NCBI GenBank assembly: GCA_902765395.1
Contig: CACWZP010000007.1
Span: 28,615-92,614 of the forward strand
Source of the DNA: an uncultured Eubacteriales bacterium
GTDB taxonomy: Bacteria > Bacillota > Clostridia > Christensenellales > Aristaeellaceae
Reading direction: 5' to 3'
Length of the DNA: 64,000 bases
In this document: positions 7,929 through 14,930 of the stretch, piece after piece
Layout of the letters: each line of letters starts with the position of its first letter
Numbering within the stretch: the first letter of the stretch is position 1
The notes under the pieces: model-generated
What the model was told of the DNA's origin: nothing
Seen by the model: the letters and a program-made list of their open reading frames with translations, nothing else
Databases searched by the model: none
Made by a program: the position numbers and the translations under genes

Positions 7929-8606
7929 TTATGCACCCTGCACCCGCAGCGCCCTGAACACCCGCTGGGCCACGATGCCCGTCAGGCAGCCCACCACCGC
8001 GCCGATGCCGACGAGTATCGGCAGGTACGTGAACATCAGCTGGGGCGTGCGCAGCATGGCGCTGGCGGCCAGGATCTGGCCGATGTTGTGGGCCACGGCT
8101 CCGGCCAGGGACGTGCCCAGCACGCTCCACTCCGGCCGTTTGCGGATGGCGGCAAACGCCACGATGGCCGCGAGCCCCGCCAGGGCGATCAGCAGCATGC
8201 ACCAGAGCATCTGGCCCCGGGGCGCGCGGTTGCGCAGCAACAGGTACAAATCGCTCGCAAAGGCCATCAGGCCGATCACCAGCGCGCCGATCCTGGCGTT
8301 CTTCCGCACCAGCAGCATGACGATCAGGCTGAGCACGCCGCCGGACAGGCTGTAGATGATGGCGCTCATGGAGCCGAACATGAACCCGGACAGCAGCACC
8401 TTTGCCAGCATCAGCGCCGCGCAGCCCCGCCAGTCCATCAAATAGACGGCGTAGAGCAGCACCGTGTTGGCCAGGCCCAGCTTGATGCCCGGCACCGCCC
8501 CGCTCAAGAACCAGGTGAGCGGTATGGCCCGGTCCAGCCAGCCCAGCACCAGCGACAGCGCCACCAGCAGCCCGAAGCGCGCCACGGTTTTCGCCTTTGA
8601 ATTCAA
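7929..8606 (-). CDS. Gx-type transporter family membrane protein (heptaprenyl diphosphate synthase component I family) with a two-helix insertion
   Basis: A 225-residue membrane protein with the signature segments of the family, GAVPGIKLGLANTV and later SLAGAVAHNIGQ. The start is a TTG with GGAGG 7 bases upstream. Family members are usually about 170 residues; here about 55 residues (approximately 103-160) containing two additional hydrophobic helices separate the two conserved halves. Members occur beside ApbE and NusG_II genes and may supply a membrane substrate or cofactor for extracytoplasmic flavinylation, but that is inferred from context. The older name as a prenyl-diphosphate synthase subunit is probably not informative here. 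Confidence 0.82.
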   Translation of the reverse strand: MNSKAKTVARFGLLVALSLVLGWLDRAIPLTWFLSGAVPGIKLGLANTVLLYAVYLMDWRGCAALMLAKVLLSGFMFGSMSAIIYSLSGGVLSLIVMLLVRKNARIGALVIGLMAFASDLYLLLRNRAPRGQMLWCMLLIALAGLAAIVAFAAIRKRPEWSVLGTSLAGAVAHNIGQILAASAMLRTPQLMFTYLPILVGIGAVVGCLTGIVAQRVFRALRVQGA

Positions 8607-8622
8607 GTGATGACCTCCATGC

Positions 8623-9042
8623 TCACATTCCGCGGACTTCCACAGACAGTTTGTGGGGCAGGCACACGATAAAGCCGCCCAGTACCCTTAATTCCAGGTT
8701 CTCCTCGGTGACCTCGCCCATGTTCACGCAGTCCTGGCCCTCGCAGTTGGCGCTTTCCATGTGCACGCCGCTCCCCGTGAGGGCGACGGTGTTCTCGCCG
8801 CCGTCCGGCTGGGCGATGGTCAGGGTGTGCGGCTCGGAGAAGGGCAGGTCGATCAGCGGCGCGCCGTCCAGCGTGACATACACCCGCAGGCCATCCACCT
8901 CCGGCGCCACGCTGCCGGCCTGTACGGCCTCACCGTCCAGAAGCAGCCGAACCGCGCGGTCCGCAGGCTCCCCGGACCAGCCGCAGCCGGCCAGCGCCGC
9001 GCACAGCGCAATGGCCAGGATCAATAAGGAGAATCGCCTCAC
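8623..9042 (-). CDS. NusG-domain-II lipoprotein
   Basis: A 139-residue predicted lipoprotein (signal ending in ALAGC) with the same NusG-II C-terminal pattern as the protein at 6123: CEGQDCVNMGEVT followed by GGFIVCLPHKLSVEV. The start is GTG at 9042, with GGAGG 8 bases upstream; an in-frame extension to 9111 would add a hydrophilic leader before the signal peptide and is rejected. It is the first gene of the leftward group NusG_II, Gx-type protein, apbE, DUF1622, NusG_II. A strong promoter is at 9083-9111. Its function is unknown beyond the extracytoplasmic redox context. Confidence 0.82.
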   Translation of the reverse strand: MRRFSLLILAIALCAALAGCGWSGEPADRAVRLLLDGEAVQAGSVAPEVDGLRVYVTLDGAPLIDLPFSEPHTLTIAQPDGGENTVALTGSGVHMESANCEGQDCVNMGEVTEENLELRVLGGFIVCLPHKLSVEVRGM

Positions 9043-9082
9043 TGCCCATTCCTCCGGGAATACATCATAATAATCCTTGTAT

Positions 9083-9111
9083 ATTATACATGGTTCGCGC
9101 CATTTTATCAA
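9083..9111 (-). promoter_or_regulatory. Putative sigma-A promoter for the NusG_II-apbE group
   Basis: On the minus strand TTGATA (9111-9106), a 17-base spacer and a perfect TATAAT (9088-9083) lie 41 bases before the GTG start at 9042. Confidence 0.8.
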
Positions 9112-9116
9112 CCTCT

Positions 9117-9143
9117 GTCACATCTCATAATTTCTTATGTGAC
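9117..9143. promoter_or_regulatory. Inverted repeat between divergent promoters (possible operator)
   Basis: GTCACAT at 9117-9123 and ATGTGAC at 9137-9143 form a perfect 7-bp inverted repeat with a 13-bp spacer. It lies between the leftward promoter (9083-9111) and the rightward one (9185-9213), where a shared regulator of the flavin module could bind. Confidence 0.5.
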
Positions 9144-9184
9144 CGCTATAATTTTTCATTTGTCGCCATTGCGCGCCAATTCCA

Positions 9185-9213
9185 TTGACTTGAAGGCGGC
9201 AATCTGTTAAAAT
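9185..9213 (+). promoter_or_regulatory. Putative sigma-A promoter for the secreted reductase
   Basis: TTGACT (9185-9190), a 17-base spacer and TAAAAT (9208-9213), 53 bases upstream of the ATG at 9266. Confidence 0.75.
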
Positions 9214-9265
9214 AATTATGTACGATTGGCATCACGCCCGTCAAGATTATAACAGGAGGGATACC

Positions 9266-11782
9266 ATGAAGAAACTGCTTGCTTTGTTGTTGAGCGCATG
9301 CATGCTGCTGGGCTGCGTGGCGCTCGCGGAAGGCGAAACCGTTCTCACCGGCAGCGCCCAGGGCTTTGCCAGTGAGGTGAGCGTGGAAGTGACCGTCGAC
9401 GCCGACGGCAAGATCATCGCCCTGACGGTTGACGATTCCAACGAAACCTACCCCACAGCCGGCATTGAGCGCGCCAACAGCGTGGAAAAGCTCATCGCCG
9501 CCATCCTGGACGCCGGTACCGTGGAGGGTGTCGACACCACCACCACCGCGACTTTCACCAGCAACGGCGTCGTGGATGCCGTGAAGGCCGCCCTGGCCAG
9601 CGCCGGTTCCGATGAAGGAGCCGCCGCCGAGGCCGCCGAAATGGCCTTCACCGCCGGCACCTACGAGGCCACCGCGGACGGCTACAACGGCCCCGTGACC
9701 GTGGCCGTCACCTACACCGACAGCGCCATCGAGAACATCGAGATCGTGAACAGCGTGGAGACCGACCATGTGGGCACCCCCGCCTTTGAGATCATGATCC
9801 CCGAGATGATCGAGGCCAACGGCGCGGGCGTGGACGGCGTCTCCGGCGCCACCTTCTCCACCCGCGCGCTGCGCACCGCCGTGCTGGACACCGCCGAGCA
9901 GGCCGGCTGCACCAACATGGACGCCTTCAAGGCCGCCAAGATCGAGCACACCGCCAGCGATCCCATCGCCCTGGACTACGACGTGGTCGTGGTCGGCGCG
10001 GGCGGCGCGGGCATGGCCGCCGCGGCTCAGGCCGCCCAGGACGGCAACACCGTGCTGGTGATCGAGAAGAACGCCGAGGTCGGCGGCAACACGCTGGTCT
10101 CCGGCGGTCAGTATCAGTCCGTGATGCCCTACCTGGTGTGGGATCCCGCCGATCCGGACGCTGAAACCGGCGTCTATGCCTTCGACGGCCAGACCTACAA
10201 CAAGGTGAAGTCCGTGCAGGGCTGCATCAACGAGCTGAAGATGATCCTCAACTGGTCCGAAGAGCCCTTCGACGAGGACTACTACAAGGACAACGAGTTC
10301 GTGGCCGGCGATGCCGCCGAGCTGAGCAAGCATGGCGTGCATGCCGAGTACCTGCCCATCCTGAAGGCCCTGAAGGAAGAGATCCAGGCCTATCTGGATT
10401 GGGCGCAGCCGAAGCTGGACGCGGGCATCCCCGAGAACCAGCTGACCCTGTTCTCCACCGTGAACCTGCACATCTTCCAGACTTACTACGGCGGCCTGCG
10501 CCAGAGCGCGGACAAGAGCGAGTGGATCTACGGCGACGTGGACCTGGTTTCCCAGTTCATCCAGGACGGCCAGGGCCTGAAGGAGTGGCTGGAGGAGCAG
10601 GGCGCGACCTTCATCGAGGACACTCAGCCCACCCTGATCGGCGCGCTGTGGTATCGTGAAAACGAGTTCGTCGGCTCCACCATCGACCTGGACGGCGACG
10701 GCGAGCCGGAGATGGGCCGCTGGGGCAGCTACTTCGCCGCGCCCATGAAGACCATCTACGAAGCCAACGAGAAGAACAACATCATGCTGCGCACCACCGC
10801 CACCGACCTGATCGTCGAAGACGGCCGCGTGACCGGCGTGAAGGCCGAGACCTATGACGGCACCGAAGTGACCGCCAAGGCCTCCAAGGGCGTCATTCTG
10901 ACCACCGGCGGCTATGCCGCGAACATCAACATGGTGCTGGACAACAACGTGTACTGGTCCACCGAGTACCTGTCCACCGCCACCAAGACCACCAACCGCT
11001 CCAGCCTGCAGGGCGACGGCATCGTCATGGCCGAGGCCGCGGGCGCCGCGACCACCGGCCTGGGCTTCACCCAGCTGATGCCCATCTCCTGGGTGGACAA
11101 CGGCAACCTGGCCTTCGGCGGCGGCAACTACGCCTGCTGGATCAACCCCACCACCGGCCACCGCTTCGTGGACGAGGGCTCCGAGCGCGACGTGCTGAGC
11201 CTGGCCGAGTTCAAGAACGGCATGGAAGTGAACGGCACCAAGGGCGTGTTCCTGGAGTTCTACAACAAGGAGCAGATGATGCCCGCGCCGATGCAGCTGG
11301 CCGAGGGCGACTATCCGGGCCGCTACTATCGCCGCACCATCGCCGACCTGCCCGCTCTGTTCGAGGAGCTGGGCGTGACCGCCGATCCCGAGGTCGTCAT
11401 CCAGACCATCCGCGACTACGACGCGGCTGTGATGGGCCAGGGCGAGTTCCCGGACGTTGGCAAGGCCATCGCCTCCCGCACCATCGGCAACGTGGAGCTG
11501 AACGAGGACGGCAGCTACAACGTGGACACCTATGACCTGGACAACGCGCTGCTGACCATCCGCCTGATGGCCCCCTCCACCCACCACACCATGGGCGGCC
11601 TGAAGGTGGACACCTCCCGTCACGTGCTGAACGCCGACGGCGAGATCATCCCCGGCCTGTACGCGGCTGGCGAGGTCACCGGCGGCATCCACGGCGGCAA
11701 CCGCCTGGGCGGCAACGCCATCGTGGAGATCTTCGTGTCCGGCCGTACCGCGGCCAAGGCCGTCACGGCTGACAACCAGTAA
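9266..11782 (+). CDS. Secreted flavoprotein reductase: two FMN-binding domains plus a fumarate-reductase-type FAD domain
   Basis: An 838-residue exported enzyme. After the signal peptide (about residues 1-22; CMLLGC could also be a lipobox) come two FMN-binding domains: residues 26-113 with a degenerate site (DTTTTATFTS) and residues 130-214 with a canonical flavinylation motif, DGVSGAT, acceptor Thr196. The rest is a fumarate reductase/succinate dehydrogenase-type FAD domain: VVVVGAGGAGMAAA near residue 241, HRFVDEGSERD, THHTMGGLKV and a final GGNRLGGNAIVE. In this family those conserved His and Arg residues bind and protonate an alpha,beta-unsaturated carboxylate, so it probably serves as a terminal reductase for fumarate, urocanate or a similar acceptor; the true substrate cannot be read from sequence. 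GGAGGG precedes the ATG at 9266. ApbE is encoded divergently. Confidence 0.93.
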   Translation: MKKLLALLLSACMLLGCVALAEGETVLTGSAQGFASEVSVEVTVDADGKIIALTVDDSNETYPTAGIERANSVEKLIAAILDAGTVEGVDTTTTATFTSNGVVDAVKAALASAGSDEGAAAEAAEMAFTAGTYEATADGYNGPVTVAVTYTDSAIENIEIVNSVETDHVGTPAFEIMIPEMIEANGAGVDGVSGATFSTRALRTAVLDTAEQAGCTNMDAFKAAKIEHTASDPIALDYDVVVVGAGGAGMAAAAQAAQDGNTVLVIEKNAEVGGNTLVSGGQYQSVMPYLVWDPADPDAETGVYAFDGQTYNKVKSVQGCINELKMILNWSEEPFDEDYYKDNEFVAGDAAELSKHGVHAEYLPILKALKEEIQAYLDWAQPKLDAGIPENQLTLFSTVNLHIFQTYYGGLRQSADKSEWIYGDVDLVSQFIQDGQGLKEWLEEQGATFIEDTQPTLIGALWYRENEFVGSTIDLDGDGEPEMGRWGSYFAAPMKTIYEANEKNNIMLRTTATDLIVEDGRVTGVKAETYDGTEVTAKASKGVILTTGGYAANINMVLDNNVYWSTEYLSTATKTTNRSSLQGDGIVMAEAAGAATTGLGFTQLMPISWVDNGNLAFGGGNYACWINPTTGHRFVDEGSERDVLSLAEFKNGMEVNGTKGVFLEFYNKEQMMPAPMQLAEGDYPGRYYRRTIADLPALFEELGVTADPEVVIQTIRDYDAAVMGQGEFPDVGKAIASRTIGNVELNEDGSYNVDTYDLDNALLTIRLMAPSTHHTMGGLKVDTSRHVLNADGEIIPGLYAAGEVTGGIHGGNRLGGNAIVEIFVSGRTAAKAVTADNQ

Positions 11783-11799
11783 GTTTCCCGGTATGCCAA

Positions 11800-11834
11800 G
11801 CGGGGCAGGATGCAAATCCTGCCCCGCATTATTG
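11800..11834 (+). terminator. Rho-independent terminator after the secreted reductase
   Basis: GCGGGGCAGGAT pairs with ATCCTGCCCCGC around a GCAA loop and is followed by ATTATT. It also separates this gene from the convergent ABC genes. Confidence 0.8.
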
Positions 11835-11849
11835 CGCCGTATGCTTCCA

Positions 11850-12548
11850 TCAATTCATCCCGGTTGTCCTTGCCGGACTCAACTCTCCCCCATCCATCCG
11901 GTACACGTGATCCGCGTAGCGCGCGGCCTCGCTGTCGTGGGAGACGATCAGCACGGCGCGGCCGTCGCTCTTCGCGGTGTCGCGCAGCACGGTCAGCACC
12001 CGCTCGGTGTTTTCGTCGTCCAGGTCGCCGGTGGGCTCGTCGGCCAGGATCACCTCGGGGGCCTGTGCCAGCGCACGGGCGATGGCCATGCGCCGCAGCT
12101 CGCCGCCGGAGAGCTCCGCGGGCATGGCGTCCGAAAGGTGTTCGATGCCAAGCGCCGCCATCCAGCGCTTCGCGGCCTCGATATCGCCGCCCTTCCCGGC
12201 CAGCTGGGCCGGCAGCAGTATGTTCTCCAGCGCGGTCAGCGTGTCGATGGCGCTCCTGCCCTGGGGGATCACGCCCAGCTTCCCGTTGCGCAGCCTGGAC
12301 AGCGCCTTGTCGTTCAGGCCGTAGACATCCGTCTCGCCCAGCCAGACCTTGCCCTCCGTGGGCGTGAGCAGCCCGGACAGCATGTGCAATAGCGTGGTCT
12401 TGCCGGAGCCGGAGCGGCCCATCAGCACCGTCACCTCGCCGCTGTTCAGCGCAAGGCTCGCGTCCTTTACGGCATAGAAGCAGTTGGCCTGCCCTGTCTT
12501 TCTGAAGTACTGTTTGGACAGGTTTTCAGCTCGAAGCACCATGCTCAT
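11850..12548 (-). CDS. ABC transporter ATP-binding protein (MacB/LolD type)
   Basis: A 232-residue ATPase with Walker A GRSGSGKT, signature LSGGELRR, Walker B VILADEPTGDLD and the H-loop VSHD. It is of the class that works with FtsX/MacB-type permeases, which perform mechanotransmission or export rather than classical import. The start (ATG 12548) overlaps the stop of the preceding permease gene by an ATGA, so the pair forms a translationally coupled unit. It is the last gene of the long leftward iron/redox cluster beginning with the FTR1 gene at 21846. Confidence 0.92.
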   Translation of the reverse strand: MSMVLRAENLSKQYFRKTGQANCFYAVKDASLALNSGEVTVLMGRSGSGKTTLLHMLSGLLTPTEGKVWLGETDVYGLNDKALSRLRNGKLGVIPQGRSAIDTLTALENILLPAQLAGKGGDIEAAKRWMAALGIEHLSDAMPAELSGGELRRMAIARALAQAPEVILADEPTGDLDDENTERVLTVLRDTAKSDGRAVLIVSHDSEAARYADHVYRMDGGELSPARTTGMN

Positions 12549-13747
12549 GCCCCCTCCCGCAAGGTCGTACCGGGGTCGACCCGGCTCAGTCGCCAGGCCG
12601 CAAAGGCGCTGGCGATCGCGCCCACCAGCAGCGTGACCAGCAGCGTGGTGCCCGCCAGTGCAAGCACCGTGCCGGTACTGGGCGTCAGGTACGGAAGGCC
12701 CAGCCGCGATTCGATCAGCGTGGTGAACGGGAACACCGCCAGAGACGCCACGCCCACGCCCAGCAGGCCGCCCGCCAGGCTGCACAGCGCCGTCTCGGTG
12801 AGGATCAGGCCGGTGAGGCCGCCCCTGGACGTGCCCAGCAGCCGCAGCACCGCGAATTCGCGGCGGCGCTCGGCGATCATCATGGCAAAGGCGATCAGCA
12901 GCACCACGAAGGCCAGTGCCCACACCGCCACCGCCAGCAGCGACACGGTGCGCGCGATGCCGGCGAGGCTCTCGGACACGTCGGTAATCATCGTGCGGGT
13001 GCGCACGGTCTTGGTCTTGCGCACGTGGGCGGCCAGTCGCACCTCGATGTCACTGACGTCATAGCCCGGGGCCACCTTCACATAGATGGCGGAGATCCGG
13101 TCGCCGTTGTCGCTGGTGAGCCTGTGCACGATCCCCTTCTCCTCGGCGGCGGCCAGCAGGGTCTTCATGGTGTCCATGTTGCAGTAGACCGCGGTGTCAA
13201 ACCCCGTGCCGGTCTCGGCCAGCTTTGCCACCACGCGGCAGCTGCGGTCGTAGATGCGCAGGTTCTCCCCTACGCCGGTGGACACCTTGCAGCCCACGGC
13301 CAGCTCCATGTCGCCCAGGTCACGGGAGAGGCTCCGGTCGATCCAGGGCTTGACGGTGAAGTCCACGCCCGGGTCGATGCCGATGATCTGCACCTTCACG
13401 GCGCAGCAGTCCGCCTTCAGGGACGTGAGGTAGGTCTGCGGCGCGGCGATTTCCACGCCCTCCACCTCCCGCACCTTGTCCAGCGCGGAGGCCTTCATGT
13501 AATACTCGCCCACGGTACCCTGCAGGAACAGCTCCTTCAGGTCCACCTTGCTGGCCATCTCGCCGGGGACGACGATGATGTCCGCACCCAGGCGGGCCTC
13601 AAGGCTGTTCAGGCCGCCCCGCAGCGAGCGCACGACGACGGACCCGCCGAACACGGCCAGCGCCAGGAAGGCCGTCAGCAGCACCAGGGCACAGGTGCGT
13701 CCCGGTTTGCGCAGCAGGTTTTTGATGGGCAGTTTGCCGGTTCCCAT
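12545..13747 (-). CDS. FtsX/MacB-like ABC transporter permease
   Basis: A 400-residue permease: one N-terminal transmembrane helix (residues about 20-40), a roughly 220-residue extracytoplasmic MacB-type periplasmic core domain, then three C-terminal helices with the FtsX segment ERRREFAVLRLLGTSRGGL. No FMN-type domain or SGAT motif is present, unlike the permease at 14931. The ATG at 13747 follows the DUF4418 gene by 4 bases and has only a weak AGAAG site, suggesting translational coupling. It pairs with the ATPase at 11850. The substrate is unknown; position suggests a role with the iron-uptake genes. Confidence 0.9.
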   Translation of the reverse strand: MGTGKLPIKNLLRKPGRTCALVLLTAFLALAVFGGSVVVRSLRGGLNSLEARLGADIIVVPGEMASKVDLKELFLQGTVGEYYMKASALDKVREVEGVEIAAPQTYLTSLKADCCAVKVQIIGIDPGVDFTVKPWIDRSLSRDLGDMELAVGCKVSTGVGENLRIYDRSCRVVAKLAETGTGFDTAVYCNMDTMKTLLAAAEEKGIVHRLTSDNGDRISAIYVKVAPGYDVSDIEVRLAAHVRKTKTVRTRTMITDVSESLAGIARTVSLLAVAVWALAFVVLLIAFAMMIAERRREFAVLRLLGTSRGGLTGLILTETALCSLAGGLLGVGVASLAVFPFTTLIESRLGLPYLTPSTGTVLALAGTTLLVTLLVGAIASAFAAWRLSRVDPGTTLREGA

Positions 13748-13751
13748 GCCG

Positions 13752-14141
13752 TCACTTCTCTTTCCGCGCCGCCAGCCAGCCGACGAGCGCTGCCAGCAGC
13801 GCAATGCCGAACAGGATCAGCATCGCCGGGCGCATCAGCATGCGGCAGCGCATGGTGTCCATTCCGCAGATGGCAATCAGCGTGCCGGGGGTCAGCATGC
13901 CCAGCAGCGACGCAGGCGCCATGGCCAGATAAAGGCCCGCCCGCTCCTTCTTCAGCGCCATGGCCAGCGCCGCCAGCACCGCCAGCAGCGCGCCTTCGCC
14001 CAGGATCGCCCGCGCCGCCCAGTGGCAGGCGCCGAAGCTGCCGTCTTCGTGGACGCAGGCGCCCAGGAAGGTCTGGCTGCCGACGGCGATGACGAGGGCA
14101 AGGACGAGGATTATGATGGCGGGAATTATGGCTTTTTTCAT
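13752..14141 (-). CDS. DUF4418 family membrane protein
   Basis: A 129-residue protein with four hydrophobic helices. It contains conserved-looking cysteines in ACVHEDG, GACHW and ICGMDTMRCRM, the last resembling the DUF4418 family, which is of unknown function and is often encoded next to MacB-type ABC genes. Two ATGs are adjacent; GGAG lies 7 bases before the one at 14141. It sits between the two ABC modules of the cluster. The extracytoplasmic cysteine, histidine and methionine residues could bind a metal, which would fit the iron context, but this is inference. Confidence 0.75.
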   Translation of the reverse strand: MKKAIIPAIIILVLALVIAVGSQTFLGACVHEDGSFGACHWAARAILGEGALLAVLAALAMALKKERAGLYLAMAPASLLGMLTPGTLIAICGMDTMRCRMLMRPAMLILFGIALLAALVGWLAARKEK

Positions 14142-14163
14142 CATTTCTCTCCTTTGTTCCAAA

Positions 14164-14257
14164 CGAGAGTTTAGAGTTCAGAGTTCAGAGTTTAGATAAT
14201 AGCGGAGAACTTGCGCCATTCAATCCAAACTCTAAGCTCTTGACTCTCAACTCTATT
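14164..14257. repeat. Dispersed palindromic repeat, family A, inside the iron cluster
   Basis: Left arm GAGTTTAGAGTTCAGAGTT and right arm AACTCTAAGCTCTTGACTCT form an imperfect hairpin of about 94 bp. It is the same family as 4361-4446. Its right edge contains the stop codon of the ATPase gene at 14253, so the element separates the first ABC module from the DUF4418 module. Confidence 0.75.
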
Positions 14258-14927
14258 CAACGAAGTTCTCGTTGACGATCTCCCGGGCCACCTTGCCGTG
14301 CTCCAGCACGATGGTGCGCTGGGCGGCCTCGGCCACCTCGGGATCGTGGGTGACGACGATCAGCGTGGTGCCCTCCCGGTGCAGCTGGCGGAACAGGTCC
14401 AGCACGATGTTCTCGTTGGCCTCGTCCAGGTTGCCGGTGGGCTCGTCTGCCAGGATCAGCTCCGGGTGATTGATCAACGCCCGGGCCACGCACACGCGCT
14501 GCTGCTCGCCGCCGGAGAGCTGGCTGGGCAGGTGCTTGGCGCGCTCCCGCAGGCCCACGCGGCCCAGGGCCTCCAGGGCCTCTTCCTCGTCGGGCATGGA
14601 GTGGTAGTACTGGCTGACCATCACGTTCTCCACCGCGGTGAGGTAGCCCACCATGTGGAACTGCTGGAAGATCAGACCGATCTTGTCCCGGCGAATGTCG
14701 GTCAGGCGCTTGCTGGATTCCTTGGAGATATCCACGCCGTCCAGCAGCACCTCGCCCTTGGTGGGCTTGTCCATGCAGCCGATGATGTTCATCATCGTGG
14801 ACTTGCCAGAGCCGGAGGGGCCCATGATGGCCACCCACTCGCCCTTGTCCACGTGCAGGCTCACGTTGTTCAGCGCCTTCAGCTCGCCGTATATCTTGGA
14901 AATGTTCTTCAGTTCAAGAAGTGCCAT
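14253..14927 (-). CDS. ABC transporter ATP-binding protein (LolD/MacB type)
   Basis: A 224-residue ATPase: Walker A GPSGSGKS, Q-loop FQQFHMVGYLT, signature LSGGEQQR, Walker B LILADEPTGNLD, H-loop VTHD. It starts 3 bases after the stop of the FMN-domain permease, with a good AGGAG, so they are surely co-translated. In the related Campylobacter jejuni p19 locus a single ATPase serves two permeases encoded just upstream, the same order seen here (permease 16599, permease 14931, ATPase 14253). Confidence 0.93.
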   Translation of the reverse strand: MALLELKNISKIYGELKALNNVSLHVDKGEWVAIMGPSGSGKSTMMNIIGCMDKPTKGEVLLDGVDISKESSKRLTDIRRDKIGLIFQQFHMVGYLTAVENVMVSQYYHSMPDEEEALEALGRVGLRERAKHLPSQLSGGEQQRVCVARALINHPELILADEPTGNLDEANENIVLDLFRQLHREGTTLIVVTHDPEVAEAAQRTIVLEHGKVAREIVNENFVE

Positions 14928-14930
14928 AAA

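Noticed and set aside
9147-9152. A TATAAT that could be a further -10 between the divergent promoters.
   Set aside because: No -35 hexamer lies at a suitable distance, and better promoters exist on both sides.
9146-11815. Very long open frame (about 890 codons) on the minus strand opposite the secreted reductase.
   Set aside because: It is the GC-rich antisense shadow of a gene with clear FMN and FAD motifs; its translation is rich in His, Gln, Val and Gly and has no recognisable domain or ribosome-binding site. Similar shadows opposite uvrA, uvrB, hydG and the ABC permeases were rejected for the same reason.
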